Positions 44,879 through 53,580 of a stretch of DNA of 64,000 bases are shown piece by piece. The notes below the pieces were generated by a model that saw nothing but the letters and a program-made list of their open reading frames with translations, was not told where the DNA came from and ran no database searches. The stretch is from Bacteroidales bacterium SW299. GTDB taxonomy: Bacteria; Bacteroidota; Bacteroidia; Bacteroidales; Bacteroidaceae. Numbering within the stretch: the stretch's first letter is position 1; each line of letters begins with the position of its first letter. The position numbers and the translations under genes were made by a program. The stretch spans positions 372,001-436,000 of the forward strand of contig SDWH01000001.1 in assembly GCA_019550975.1 (NCBI GenBank). The letters run 5' to 3'.

Positions 44879-44909
44879 TTGACAGTTGGCGATGAAAAGC
44901 GTATATTTG
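44879..44909 (+). promoter_or_regulatory. sigma-ABfr promoter of the AraC-family gene
   Basis: TTG (44879-44881), 20-bp spacer, TATATTTG (44902-44909), full match to the -7 consensus. It sets the translation start at ATG 44936 rather than the upstream GTG 44846. Confidence 0.78.
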
Positions 44910-44935
44910 CACCTGCATCCCATAACATCCCGTCT

Positions 44936-45805
44936 ATGTCAACAGCCAAGAACAACATGGAAAAAGAACTTCCCAAAATAGACCTGCCGGAAGACTGGGT
45001 CATCGGGACAGGAATCAACAAAGAACTGCTGGGACTGTACACCAACTATCCCGTGCGTCTGAAATGCGAAATATTCGTGCTCTGCCTGGAAGGTACGGTA
45101 GAGGCTTCGGTCAACCTGAACCACATCACAGTAAAGGCGAACGATTTCGTCACGCTCACTCCGGGAAGCATCTTCCAGATAAACAGCATCGAAGGCGACC
45201 TGAACATCTATTTCATGGGATTTTCATCGAAATACATCGAGCAGACCAGCCAGTCGCGGTCTATGCTCGACGCCATCTACTTCACCCTGGGACGTCCGGT
45301 CTTCTCGCTCAAGAAAGAAGGGGTGCAGCTCATGGAACAATATCTTCAGTTCCTCATCAACATATACGAGCATTTCCCCGACAAAATCAAAAACGACATC
45401 ACCCCGAACCTTTACGCAGACATCCATAAGGGAATCTCCATCATCTACAAGAGCATCCCTGCGGAAGAGAAGCCGGCCATTTCGAAAAGCGAACAGATTT
45501 TCAGGAATTTCAACCAGCTGGTGATGCAGCACTATATGCAGAACCGCAATGTGGCATGGTATGCGGAACAGTTGGGAATCACCCACGCGCATCTCTGCAC
45601 GACGGTAAAGCAGGTGTCGGGAAAAACCTGCATCGATATCATCTCGTCCATCGTTATTATGGATGCAAAGTCACAGCTCAAGTCAACCAATCTGTCTATC
45701 CAGGACATATCCGACTCGCTGAACTTTGCCAACATGTCGTTCTTCGGAAAATATTTCAAACGGTATGTGGGAATGAGTCCGCTGGAATACAGAAACAACG
45801 GATAA
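44936..45805 (+). CDS. AraC-family transcriptional regulator
   Basis: A 289-aa cytoplasmic regulator. The N-terminal half (about 20-170) is a cupin-like sensor domain (FVLCLEGTVEASVNLNHITV, DFVTLTPGSIFQI). The C-terminal half (about 190-288) has the two AraC helix-turn-helix motifs: VAWYAEQLGITHAHLCTTVK and NLSIQDISDSLNFANMSFFG, then KRYVGMSPLEYR. It is divergent from the DUF4493 operon with the 22-bp repeats between, and is the most likely controller of that operon. The signal it senses is unknown. Confidence 0.92.
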   Translation: MSTAKNNMEKELPKIDLPEDWVIGTGINKELLGLYTNYPVRLKCEIFVLCLEGTVEASVNLNHITVKANDFVTLTPGSIFQINSIEGDLNIYFMGFSSKYIEQTSQSRSMLDAIYFTLGRPVFSLKKEGVQLMEQYLQFLINIYEHFPDKIKNDITPNLYADIHKGISIIYKSIPAEEKPAISKSEQIFRNFNQLVMQHYMQNRNVAWYAEQLGITHAHLCTTVKQVSGKTCIDIISSIVIMDAKSQLKSTNLSIQDISDSLNFANMSFFGKYFKRYVGMSPLEYRNNG

Positions 45806-45834
45806 AACAATCATGCAAATATACGCAGAGTCAT

Positions 45835-45861
45835 AAAAAAACCTCCCCGACGGGGAGGTTT
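45835..45861 (-). terminator. terminator of the DUF4251 operon
   Basis: AACCTCCCC/GGGGAGGTT with a 3-nt loop (45839-45860). On the minus strand it is followed by seven T; on the plus strand it may also stop the AraC transcript. Confidence 0.9.
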
Positions 45862-45869
45862 GAAAGCAG

Positions 45870-46502
45870 TTAGAATATCACACCCAGACGAAAACCGACG
45901 TTACTCTGTCCGTCTATAGGAACAGTCAGCGTTTGCGTCTGATTGGTTGCATAGCTGTAGTATCCGGCAATATGAAATCCCCAGTGCTTTCCGGTCGGAT
46001 AAATCTTCAAGCCAATTTCAGGAGATACATAAAATCCCCATCCATCGTCATACAGCCCGGTTGCAGCGTAATAAGTGGTGTTACGCGCAAACATCGCGCC
46101 GACTTTCACACCGATATAAGGCTTGCAGTACCTGTTTGTAGACAAATTGAACGCCGCAGTCAGTCCGAAAGGAACCTGAAAAGCCGAACGCTGCTGGTCG
46201 GTGGTCAGAGATTCTGTAGGCGAAAGGGCCAACGTCTGGCGTCCGATATACTTATGGTTGGTGTGAAACGAAGCAAACAGACCCGCTTCCCAACGAGGCG
46301 TGAAACTGTAAGTCAGTTCATAGTTCATTCCCCACCCGCTCAACTTGTCAGCAAAATCAGCAGACAACGGAGCGTTCATTTGCCAGTCTACCTTCAGACT
46401 CATCTTAGACATATCACATTGTGCAAAGCTCCGGGCAGACAGTCCCAGCAAGACAACACACAAAAACAGCGCTTTTTTCAGCAATTTATCCATTGTTTTC
46501 AT
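45870..46502 (-). CDS. outer-membrane beta-barrel protein
   Basis: A 210-aa protein. The start is set at ATG 46502 because a canonical AGGAGG lies 7 bp upstream (minus strand); the longer frame to 46574 would overlap the preceding gene. Signal peptide ends ARSFAQ. The body shows barrel strands (YELTYSFTPRWEAGLFASF, GFYVSPEIGLKIYP) and ends NVGFRLGVIF. Third gene of an envelope operon with DUF4251 and DUF4136 proteins. Function unknown; size and ending fit small OmpW/OmpA-like barrels. Confidence 0.78.
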   Translation of the reverse strand: MKTMDKLLKKALFLCVVLLGLSARSFAQCDMSKMSLKVDWQMNAPLSADFADKLSGWGMNYELTYSFTPRWEAGLFASFHTNHKYIGRQTLALSPTESLTTDQQRSAFQVPFGLTAAFNLSTNRYCKPYIGVKVGAMFARNTTYYAATGLYDDGWGFYVSPEIGLKIYPTGKHWGFHIAGYYSYATNQTQTLTVPIDGQSNVGFRLGVIF

Positions 46503-46521
46503 TTGACATCCTCCTCGATTA

Positions 46522-47145
46522 TTAGTTAGCAGATTGAACATAAGGTGACTGTACGAACGACTGGACAACCGCATCTTCGAGCAATTTCAGGCTGTAACGT
46601 CCGCCAAAGTCAAAGCCGGAAGCATTGGCATACCAAACCACCGGCAACCTGTTGTTTTCGCTTTCTCCGGATGCGGTCAAATCAACCATTTCCATAACCA
46701 ATGTATTCGTATCATACGAATAAGTTATAGGATACGGATAATACCATCCGCTCCACGATCCCCAGAAGCCATAGTCCCACCAGCCACCGAAATAGCCTCC
46801 GGTCACAATGTGAGTGGTTTGCGCAATATACGACAACTGCACGCCGACGTCTGCATCATTTTTCTGTTCCGGATCAGTGATGCGGGTATATCCCCTACTG
46901 TTCATCTGTGCCTCCACCTCGCTGATTATAGCCTGCGCATTTTCGTCTTTCCAATAAGAAGCATGGTGGCTTCCCGGTTCAAGGATGCTGTCAGGCAAAA
47001 AATAGGTTTTGAATGCACTGAAATCCGTATCACTGTCATAATCAGTATATACGGCCAGATTTGCATCCATTTCCCCCATATCGGGATCTTTTTCGCATGC
47101 CGACATCACCAATGCCGCACATGCCAGAAAAAACAGTTTTTTCAT
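46522..47145 (-). CDS. DUF4136 lipoprotein
   Basis: A 207-aa lipoprotein; the start is ATG 47145 (MKKLFFLACAALVMSAC), behind GAGGAGGAG. It carries the DUF4136 pattern: SAFKTYFLPDSI near residue 45, a RGYTRITDPEQKNDADVGVQLSY block, and a Gly/Trp/Tyr-rich stretch (GGYFGGWWDYGFWGSWSGW). These proteins sit in the envelope; the role is not known. Starts 45 bp after the DUF4251 gene ends. Confidence 0.82.
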   Translation of the reverse strand: MKKLFFLACAALVMSACEKDPDMGEMDANLAVYTDYDSDTDFSAFKTYFLPDSILEPGSHHASYWKDENAQAIISEVEAQMNSRGYTRITDPEQKNDADVGVQLSYIAQTTHIVTGGYFGGWWDYGFWGSWSGWYYPYPITYSYDTNTLVMEMVDLTASGESENNRLPVVWYANASGFDFGGRYSLKLLEDAVVQSFVQSPYVQSAN

Positions 47146-47189
47146 AGTGAATCTCCTCCTCTTAATTGTTATCGGTTGTTTTAAATTAT

Positions 47190-47741
47190 TCAAATGGAAC
47201 GCCCTTTGAAAACGTTGCTGCGCGATGCCGGAAGAATCACTCCGTTCAGTGTCAAACGGTTGGAGTTGAAGTTCGGTGAAATGGTTATCGAAGCCCGGTT
47301 CGATCCTTTCGGCAGATAAATGTCGATACGGGCCGAAATTCCTGCTCCCATCACGTTCATCGAGAGCGACAGGTTGCCTTTCTTGTCCACTTTCGGATCA
47401 TAGCCTGAAACGGTGCCATCAACGGTCACACCCCCCAGTCCGTTAGGTCCGGAAAACGGAATATTGAAAGCCACCTGCACTACCGCATCTTCACCCATTA
47501 CGGATACAAAGTTGGTATTCGAAGATACATAAGCCGTTTGTCCGTATTTAAAAACTACCTGATCGGCCTCCAAAGTAAACTCTTTCGCATTGACTGCTTT
47601 CAGAGCCTCTTCATACTGCAGGCTGTCTAATCGTTCCTGCAATGCTTTCTTTTCTTCCTTGGTCGGCTCCTTTGTTTCCTGAGCCTGGATGTTTCCTGCC
47701 ATTGCAGACAGGACAAACATCAATAGTAAAATCTTTTTCAT
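47190..47741 (-). CDS. DUF4251 secreted protein
   Basis: A 183-aa exported protein with a signal peptide ending NIQAQ, a charged linker (KEPTKEEKKALQERLD) and a beta-rich DUF4251 domain: LEADQVVFKYGQTAYVSSNTNFVSV, NGLGGVTVDGTVSGYD and the C-terminal LNGVILPASRSNVFKG. First gene of the operon with the DUF4136 lipoprotein and a barrel. Function unknown. A weak -7-like box (AATCTTTG) lies at 47779-47772. Confidence 0.82.
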   Translation of the reverse strand: MKKILLLMFVLSAMAGNIQAQETKEPTKEEKKALQERLDSLQYEEALKAVNAKEFTLEADQVVFKYGQTAYVSSNTNFVSVMGEDAVVQVAFNIPFSGPNGLGGVTVDGTVSGYDPKVDKKGNLSLSMNVMGAGISARIDIYLPKGSNRASITISPNFNSNRLTLNGVILPASRSNVFKGRSI

Positions 47742-48042
47742 TGCTTTATGTTTACCTATTCACAAGTAAAACAAAGATTTTTCTCTTTTGCTGCACCGGA
47801 ACAGATTAAAAAAAACTAAGAGATTATAATATCGCGAAACCGTGCGTCAAAACGAAAGGAATCAAAACGGACAAAAAACATGCGCAAATCCGCAGAATTC
47901 AAAAGTTGCCGGCTCCGCATCACAATGTCCAATAAAATAAAAAAGAGTCCGCCGAAAGAACGACTTATCATTTTTTTTCTTATCTTTAAAGTGACAACAG
48001 TCAAACAACCTCCCGTCTAACCCTTTAAACCATCAGAAAACC
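47742..48042. other. intergenic region, no feature supported beyond weak -7-like boxes
   Basis: A 301-bp gap between divergent genes. AATCTTTG (minus, 47779-47772) and TATCTTTA (plus, near 47981) are one or two mismatches from the promoter consensus. The 62-aa minus-strand frame here has no coding features. Confidence 0.4.
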
Positions 48043-48765
48043 ATGACAAACATCAGTGAAATCACTCTGTTAATAGCTGTTATCGCCCTGGCGCTGTGGC
48101 CGGTCATACTTTTCGCACTACGCTATCTGAACATACGCCGCAAACGGCTGGAGCATATCGAACGCCTGACCAAGGACGAACTTGACGAAGTGAGCACGAA
48201 CGACCTGGTAATCAGCACGCTCAAAAAAATCGGATGCCAGCCCGAGATGAACGAAGAACAGCAAATCTGCTTCAAATACCAGGGCGAAGACTTCTACATA
48301 GCGGCAGAAGAGGAAAACCGTTTCATTATGATCTGGAATCCGTGGTGGGGATGCATCAATGCCGACAACGAAGCATTTCCTGTCCTGAAAGAAATCATCA
48401 ATCTGGCCAATGTGAAATCAATCGTGACGACAGTATATATGATGGACGAAGACGGGAAAACCGTCGGACTGCACTCACACTGCCATACCTATTTTTCGCC
48501 GAATGAAGGCGAACTGGAGGAACACCTGAAGATGCTTCTCGACTTTTTCTTCGACATCCACAATTTCATCAAAGACAACATGAACCAGATAGGAACCGGA
48601 GAAATCAACGAAGAGGAAAAAAAGGAAAGGGTTAAAGTAAAAGGATTTGCCGCCTACAAAGAAAACACCATACCGCTGCAGTCAGATACCGTAGCAGCAC
48701 AAGCTACCCCCGACAAAGAAGGACTCGGTTCGCCGGCGGCACGGCACGACAAGGTGACTGTGTAG
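48043..48765 (+). CDS. membrane-anchored protein of unknown function
   Basis: A 240-aa protein with one N-terminal membrane helix (about residues 6-27) followed by a basic anchor (RYLNIRRKRLEH), which puts the rest in the cytoplasm. Residues 50-180 form a mixed alpha/beta domain with TLKKIGCQPEMNEEQQICFKY, WNPWWGCINADNEAFPVLKEI and TVYMMDEDGKTVGLHSHCHTYF. This resembles the YbjN/type III chaperone-like fold by pattern only. The last 50 residues are charged and low complexity. I do not recognise a named family. Confidence 0.7.
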   Translation: MTNISEITLLIAVIALALWPVILFALRYLNIRRKRLEHIERLTKDELDEVSTNDLVISTLKKIGCQPEMNEEQQICFKYQGEDFYIAAEEENRFIMIWNPWWGCINADNEAFPVLKEIINLANVKSIVTTVYMMDEDGKTVGLHSHCHTYFSPNEGELEEHLKMLLDFFFDIHNFIKDNMNQIGTGEINEEEKKERVKVKGFAAYKENTIPLQSDTVAAQATPDKEGLGSPAARHDKVTV

Positions 48766-48831
48766 AGCACCGCCCAGACATACAAAAGCGGTTTGGCTGC
48801 GTCGAGAACAGCCAAACGCCGGAACTGTGCA

Positions 48832-49410
48832 TCAGTCTTTCCGCATACTGAATTCACAGCCGCAATACTGCTGGTTATAAAAGCCATATTCCCTGATAAT
48901 TGCCGCACGGCGCTCGTTCAAGCCGCCTTTACGCCAATTCTGATCCCACCAAATCACATCAGGATAAGCAGCTACGGCAAAACGTCCCGCTTCATTAATC
49001 TGGTCAAGGCTCTTCCAGCGCGAAGAAGCAAGCGTTGTGGTAATCACACGAAAACCGTGCTCGTGAGCATAGCGTGCCGTATCCAGCAGACGCATCTTGA
49101 AGCATTGCAAACAGCGTCCTCCCCGCTCAGGCTCCTCCTCCAGGCCAGCCACACATGAACGCCATGCCTCATGGTCATAGTCGGCATCCACGATGTCAAG
49201 TCCAAGCGAACGCGCATAACGTGAGCACTCATCCTTACGGATGCGGTATTCCTCTTCCGGATAAATGTTCGGATTGCAATAATAGACGGTAGGGCGCACG
49301 CCATGCGCCACCAGCCATTCGATGATAGCCGATGAACAAGGCGCACAGCAGGTGTGCAACAGCACCTTGTCCACTCCTTCGGGAATTTCCCATTCTTTCT
49401 TCTTTTTCAT
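48832..49410 (-). CDS. queH: epoxyqueuosine reductase QueH
   Basis: A 192-aa cytoplasmic Fe-S enzyme for the last step of queuosine synthesis in tRNA; start at ATG 49410 (MKKKKEWEIPEGVDK). The cysteine set of QueH is complete: LLHTCCAPCSS at the N-terminus, GRCLQCFKMRLLDTA in the middle, and YCGCEFSMR at the end. It is the non-orthologous replacement of QueG. Third gene of an operon: 10 bp after the MarR gene, itself 3 bp after the CoA-disulfide reductase fusion. Confidence 0.92.
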   Translation of the reverse strand: MKKKKEWEIPEGVDKVLLHTCCAPCSSAIIEWLVAHGVRPTVYYCNPNIYPEEEYRIRKDECSRYARSLGLDIVDADYDHEAWRSCVAGLEEEPERGGRCLQCFKMRLLDTARYAHEHGFRVITTTLASSRWKSLDQINEAGRFAVAAYPDVIWWDQNWRKGGLNERRAAIIREYGFYNQQYCGCEFSMRKD

Positions 49411-49420
49411 GGCAATCGAA

Positions 49421-49810
49421 TCAAAAAGCCTGGCAGTCATCCGTCACAACATAGCTTCCGAATAAAGGCAAAAGCAGATCGGGAACCTCAATCCCTTTTT
49501 CCTTGATGCCGGCAAGACAAGCTTTAGCCATGTCTGTCAGCGAAAAATACATCTGCCGCTTGTCTTCCGTTCCAAGTTCACGCCTGATAAATCCCTTGTC
49601 TTCAACCAGACGGATCACTTTCGACGTATGCGAAGCTTTCATGCCCGTACGCTTCACGATGGCACTGGCCGCAATCGTTTCGTCACCGATACTGCACAGC
49701 ACCATAGCCTCGTTCAGCGAAATGCCGTGCACATCCACCAGACTGTTTTCAAGTTCAGAGAGAGCCCTGAAAAGCTCTCTCATCACACAAATACATTTTA
49801 TCTTTTCCAT
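49421..49810 (-). CDS. MarR-family transcriptional regulator
   Basis: A 129-aa winged-helix protein. Helix-turn-helix AASAIVKRTGMKASHTSKVIRL (about residues 47-68) is followed by the wing GFIRRELGTEDKRQMYFSLTD. It has Cys6 and Cys8 near the N-terminus, Cys39 in MVLCSIGD, and Cys126 close to the C-terminus, so thiol sensing is conceivable. It sits inside an operon with a rhodanese/TusA/DsrE fusion gene and queH, and may sense sulfide or persulfide. The target is not known. Confidence 0.88.
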   Translation of the reverse strand: MEKIKCICVMRELFRALSELENSLVDVHGISLNEAMVLCSIGDETIAASAIVKRTGMKASHTSKVIRLVEDKGFIRRELGTEDKRQMYFSLTDMAKACLAGIKEKGIEVPDLLLPLFGSYVVTDDCQAF

Positions 49811-49813
49811 TAT

Positions 49814-52276
49814 TCAAATAAACATATTCAGATTAGACGTTTCGGCACGATCCATATAGGTCGCCACACCCCCAACAGTTACATTGTCAAGAAGCTCCTC
49901 CTTCTTCACCCCCATCACATCCATCGACATTTGGCAAGCAATAAATTCCACCCCGTTATCAATGGCCTGCTGGCGGAGCGATTCAAGTGAGTCAACACCT
50001 CTCCGCTTCATTACATGACGCATCATTTTAGCCCCGATTCCGCCCATATTCATTTTTGAAAGTCCCAGTTTGCTGGAGTCCGAGGGCATCATCCAGCCGA
50101 ACATTTTGCCGAATGCATCTTTCTTTACCGAAGGCTTTGCAACTTTCTTTATGGCATTCAAGCCCCAGAATGTGAAAAAGACAGTCACTTTCTGTCCCGT
50201 AGCTGCCGCGCCGTTTGCCAGCACAAAAGTAGCTAAAGTTTTGTCAAGGTCATCGCTGAACAAGATAAAAGTTTTGCCTTTCCCCTCCGGTTCCTGGCGA
50301 ACAGCTTCCGCCGCACACGAAGTAGCCTTCTCGACCACCACTTTGTATTTGCCTGCATGGGATGAAACTTCCACAATCCGGTTTCCTGTCATACGGCACC
50401 ATGATTCAGCATCCCGAGAAAATCCCGCATCTGTCGCGGTTATTTCCAGACGCTGCCCCGGGAGCTGTTTTTCCATCTCTTTCTTCAACTTCAATACAGG
50501 TCCCGGACATTGCATGCCGCAGGCATCCACACATATCATTTTCGAATGCTCTGACCCATCGGTTGCCGGAGCATTGCAAGCACACCGCGCCTTCTCCTCC
50601 TCACTCTCACCCGTGCCCGGAAGCTTCACTTCTGCCGTTGCAGCCTTATAAGTTTTGATGCCGCCAATCAGATTCCGCACATCTCCATAGCCGTTCTCCT
50701 TTAAAATATTGGAAGCCAGATAGCCGCGCAAGCCTACACCGCAATACACATATACAGGCCTGTCGGAAGGAATCTCTCCAATCCGTTCGCGCAAATCATC
50801 CAAAGGAATGTTCAATGCCCCGTCGATGTGCCCCAAAGCATACTCATCGGCAGTCCGCACATCGACAAGAGTGACTTTCGTCAGATCTGCGTCACGGAGT
50901 TCCCGCCAATATAAAGGAGTCATTTTTCCGCAAAGAATATTGCCGGCCACATACCCAGATACGGCCACAGGATCTTTAGCGGAAGAGAAAGGAGGAGCAT
51001 AAGCATGTTCCACCTCCATCAAGTCGTAGACCGTCCCATGGTGCTTTATAACCAACGCATACGCATCAATCCGCTTGTCAACGCCTTCGTATCCCACAAT
51101 CTGTGCGCCGTAAAGGCGTCCGTCAGTCGGAGAAAACACGATTTTGATATCTGTTTGGGAAGAACCCGGATAATATCCTGCATGTGATGCCGAATGGATC
51201 GTAGCCGAAAGATAAGGAACATTCATCTGTTTCAGACGCTTTGCAGCAAGTCCTGTAGAAGCGACCGTCTGATCGAAGACTTTAGCGATTGAAGTGCCTA
51301 CAGCTCCTTCGTATTTCACCTTGTTGCCGAAAACCATATTGTCAGCGACAATACGCGCCTGACGGTTAGCGGGTCCTGCAAGATAATTCAGCCAAGGCTT
51401 TCCGGTTATCGGATGGGGATATTCAATCGCGTCCCCCACCGCATAGACAGACGCATCGGATGTCTGCAAGTATTCGTCCACCCAAATGCCACGGGCCTCT
51501 CCTATCTTCAGTCCCGCTTTTTGGGCGAGCGAAGTTTCCGGACGTACTCCTATTGACAAAAGCACCAAATCCGCATCAAGCGAAATGCCCGACTGAAAGC
51601 GCACCGTTATGCCGTTTCTTCCGGGTTCAAAAGATTCAACGGCCTGCTTTAAATAAAGCTTCACTCCTTTCTGCAATAAATGCTCGTGAACCAAAGCCGC
51701 CATTGAATAGTCAACAGGCCCCATCACCTGGTCGGCCATCTCCACAACAGCCACTTCTGCACCTGCATGATGCAGATTCTCCGCCATTTCCAAACCGATG
51801 AAACCGCCGCCCACAATCACGGCACGCTTCACAGCATGTTGCTGCATATAAGTCTTTATACGGTCTGTATCGCTCACATTCCGAAGCGTAAAGATGCCCT
51901 CGGACTCAATGCCGGGCAAAGGAGGACGTACAGGAGAAGCCCCCGGAGAAAGCAACAGCTTATCATACGCTTCCATATACGTATCTCCGTCGGATGTGCG
52001 CACCGTTACCGTTTTCTTCTGCAAGTTGACTTCCGTCACTTCCGAACGCGTACGCACATCCACCCGGAAACGTTTTCCGAACGCTTCGGGGGTCTGCACA
52101 AACAAACGTTCACGCTCGGTTATTACATTGCCTATATAATAAGGTAAACCGCAATTGGCATAAGAAATGTAATCTCCCCGTTCAAACAGAATAATATCTG
52201 CCTTTTCCGTATTTCTGCGGATACGGGCCGCTGCTGTAGCGCCGCCTGCCACACCGCCAACTATCACATACTTCAT
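49814..52276 (-). CDS. CoA-disulfide reductase - rhodanese - TusA - DsrE2 fusion
   Basis: An 820-aa four-module cytoplasmic protein. Residues 1-445 are an FAD/NAD(P)H disulfide reductase of the CoADR/Npsr class: GGVAGGATAAARIRR, redox SYANCGLPYYIG with Cys42, and VGGGFIGLEMAENL. Residues about 460-550 are a rhodanese with active YCGVGLRGY. Residues about 578-645 are TusA (DACGMQCPGPVLKLKK). The rest is a DsrE2-type sulfur carrier with Cys in FIACQMSMD. Together the modules would reduce a CoA or glutathione persulfide and relay the sulfane sulfur. First gene of the operon with MarR and QueH. Confidence 0.94.
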   Translation of the reverse strand: MKYVIVGGVAGGATAAARIRRNTEKADIILFERGDYISYANCGLPYYIGNVITERERLFVQTPEAFGKRFRVDVRTRSEVTEVNLQKKTVTVRTSDGDTYMEAYDKLLLSPGASPVRPPLPGIESEGIFTLRNVSDTDRIKTYMQQHAVKRAVIVGGGFIGLEMAENLHHAGAEVAVVEMADQVMGPVDYSMAALVHEHLLQKGVKLYLKQAVESFEPGRNGITVRFQSGISLDADLVLLSIGVRPETSLAQKAGLKIGEARGIWVDEYLQTSDASVYAVGDAIEYPHPITGKPWLNYLAGPANRQARIVADNMVFGNKVKYEGAVGTSIAKVFDQTVASTGLAAKRLKQMNVPYLSATIHSASHAGYYPGSSQTDIKIVFSPTDGRLYGAQIVGYEGVDKRIDAYALVIKHHGTVYDLMEVEHAYAPPFSSAKDPVAVSGYVAGNILCGKMTPLYWRELRDADLTKVTLVDVRTADEYALGHIDGALNIPLDDLRERIGEIPSDRPVYVYCGVGLRGYLASNILKENGYGDVRNLIGGIKTYKAATAEVKLPGTGESEEEKARCACNAPATDGSEHSKMICVDACGMQCPGPVLKLKKEMEKQLPGQRLEITATDAGFSRDAESWCRMTGNRIVEVSSHAGKYKVVVEKATSCAAEAVRQEPEGKGKTFILFSDDLDKTLATFVLANGAAATGQKVTVFFTFWGLNAIKKVAKPSVKKDAFGKMFGWMMPSDSSKLGLSKMNMGGIGAKMMRHVMKRRGVDSLESLRQQAIDNGVEFIACQMSMDVMGVKKEELLDNVTVGGVATYMDRAETSNLNMFI

Positions 52277-52376
52277 AATTCAATTATTTTCTAATGGAAA
52301 CTGATGCAAAGAAAAACAATTATAGTCACAATAAAAAATTTCCAAAAGAAAATATTCAAACAATTAAGCCAAATTA

Positions 52377-52568
52377 AGAAACTATTTTGAATTTATCGTG
52401 TGCTGATCTGGGATGAGTTTTTGAGGCATTTCCGTTTGTGTGATGAGGAAGATAGCGGCTATCTGACGAAGAACAGAAGCGGAAAAGACAAAAAATAGCC
52501 CAAAGCACACACGAAAACGAACACATCAAGCCAAGAAAAACTTTTTGGAGAAATTCAAAACAGTTTCT
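52377..52568. mobile_element. MITE-like element with 18-bp terminal inverted repeats
   Basis: AGAAACTATTTTGAATTT (52377-52394) and its inverse AAATTCAAAACAGTTTCT (52551-52568) match at 17 of 18 positions. Between them lies 156 bp without an ORF but with more inverted structure: CGTGTGCT against GCACACACG near the ends, and a perfect GATAGC/GCTATC hairpin at 52451-52463. No transposase is encoded. It fills the gap between the GNAT gene and the sulfur-relay operon. A defective or non-autonomous transposon relic is likely; target-site duplications are not clear. Confidence 0.6.
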
Positions 52569-52604
52569 AAGAAGTCAGTCCGATCTGTAACGCTGTGCTG
52601 CCGG

Positions 52605-53096
52605 CTATTCTTTCTGATAAGCTATGCGTGGCGAACCGTTTTTGAGATAAATAATGCCACAGCGCACAAAGCCATTGGCAGTCAACAGCTTTTGCATCAC
52701 TTTGTTTTCGGCATGCGTATCCGCACGCAAGCAGGAGCATCTTGAAAAGCACCACTCAAAGCACAAACGAGCAATACCGCTGCACGTTCCGTCGGAAGCC
52801 AACCGATGAATCACATAATAAGGGCGGCTATTGGGCCAGGAACCATCCTCAATATAAGCATAAGTAGGGTCCGGACCGGGAATAAAGCAGAATGTAGCAA
52901 CGGCTTTCCCTGAATCAGCGGCACAGACATAACAATGGCCCGCAGCAATCTCCCCTGCAATCAATTCCCTTTGCGGATATCCCCCCACCCACTGATTAGG
53001 GTTTCCAGTAGCCGCCATGAACGCACGGGCAGCGTCAAAAATTTCCATTAAACGGTCCAAATCACCCGGAACCGCCTTCCGAATTTTCAATTTCAT
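52605..53096 (-). CDS. GNAT-family N-acetyltransferase
   Basis: A 163-aa acetyltransferase; the start is ATG 53096 (MKLKIRKAVPGDLDRLMEIF), since the longer frame adds residues unlike the family. GNAT order is visible: alpha-1 with AVPGDLDRLMEIFDAAR, the strand pair VCAADSGKAVATFCF, the acetyl-CoA strand YVIHRLASDGTCSGIARLCF in place of the usual Q/RxxGxG/A loop, and the closing ENKVMQKLLTANGFVRCGII. The loop reads SDGTCSG, somewhat divergent. Substrate unknown. Confidence 0.85.
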   Translation of the reverse strand: MKLKIRKAVPGDLDRLMEIFDAARAFMAATGNPNQWVGGYPQRELIAGEIAAGHCYVCAADSGKAVATFCFIPGPDPTYAYIEDGSWPNSRPYYVIHRLASDGTCSGIARLCFEWCFSRCSCLRADTHAENKVMQKLLTANGFVRCGIIYLKNGSPRIAYQKE

Positions 53097-53160
53097 TCTA
53101 TAAAACAGAGATAAATTTCCGGCAAATGTAGCAATTGGACGCAATTTAATGAAAGAAAAA

Positions 53161-53191
53161 TTGAAAATATAAAATCTTCATGTTATCTTTG
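53161..53191 (+). promoter_or_regulatory. sigma-ABfr promoter of tRNA-Ala
   Basis: TTG (53161-53163), 20-bp spacer, TATCTTTG (53184-53191). The tRNA begins 12 bp downstream. Confidence 0.8.
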
Positions 53192-53202
53192 CATAACGAA
53201 AA

Positions 53203-53276
53203 GGGGCATTAGCTCATCTGGCTAGAGCGCGACACTGGCAGTGTCGAGGTGACCGGTTCGAGTCCGGTATGCTCCA
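53203..53276 (+). tRNA. tRNA-Ala (GGC)
   Basis: A 74-nt cloverleaf: acceptor GGGGCAT/ATGCTCC, anticodon stem CGACA/TGTCG, loop CTGGCAG with anticodon GGC, T arm ACCGGTTCGAGTCCGGT. Discriminator A, no encoded CCA. Confidence 0.95.
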
Positions 53277-53329
53277 CCTTCGAAATAAAGGGACACATCA
53301 CAACTGTTCAACTTTTAAAATTTTAGCTT

Positions 53330-53557
53330 ATGGATGTACAAAGTATAGGTGAAAGTGCAGGTGTTATCTGGAGGCTGCTCGAAGGCGAACACCGGAAATG
53401 GGATTACAATGAAATCAAAAAAGCGACAGGGCTGCCTGACAGACAAATCAATGCGGCTATAGGCTGGCTCGCCCGCGAAGGCAAACTGAGCATTGATGAC
53501 ACGACTATAGGCAAAAAGCGTGTATTATATATTGAGTTGAACTACTATATCGGATAA
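53330..53557 (+). CDS. small winged helix-turn-helix protein (DUF2582-like)
   Basis: A 75-aa protein: SAGVIWRLLEGEHRKWDYNEIKK (helix 1), then the DNA-reading helix TGLPDRQINAAIGWLAREGKL and a wing (SIDDTTIGKKRVLYIEL). Size and pattern fit the short winged-helix family often annotated DUF2582. It lies 53 bp after tRNA-Ala and may be read from the same promoter. A terminator follows. No target is evident. Confidence 0.82.
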   Translation: MDVQSIGESAGVIWRLLEGEHRKWDYNEIKKATGLPDRQINAAIGWLAREGKLSIDDTTIGKKRVLYIELNYYIG

Positions 53558-53580
53558 ATCAAGCATTACTTACCATCAAT

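Noticed and set aside
47816-48004. 62-aa minus-strand open frame in an intergenic region
   Set aside because: No ribosome site, promoter or family pattern; composition is random-like.
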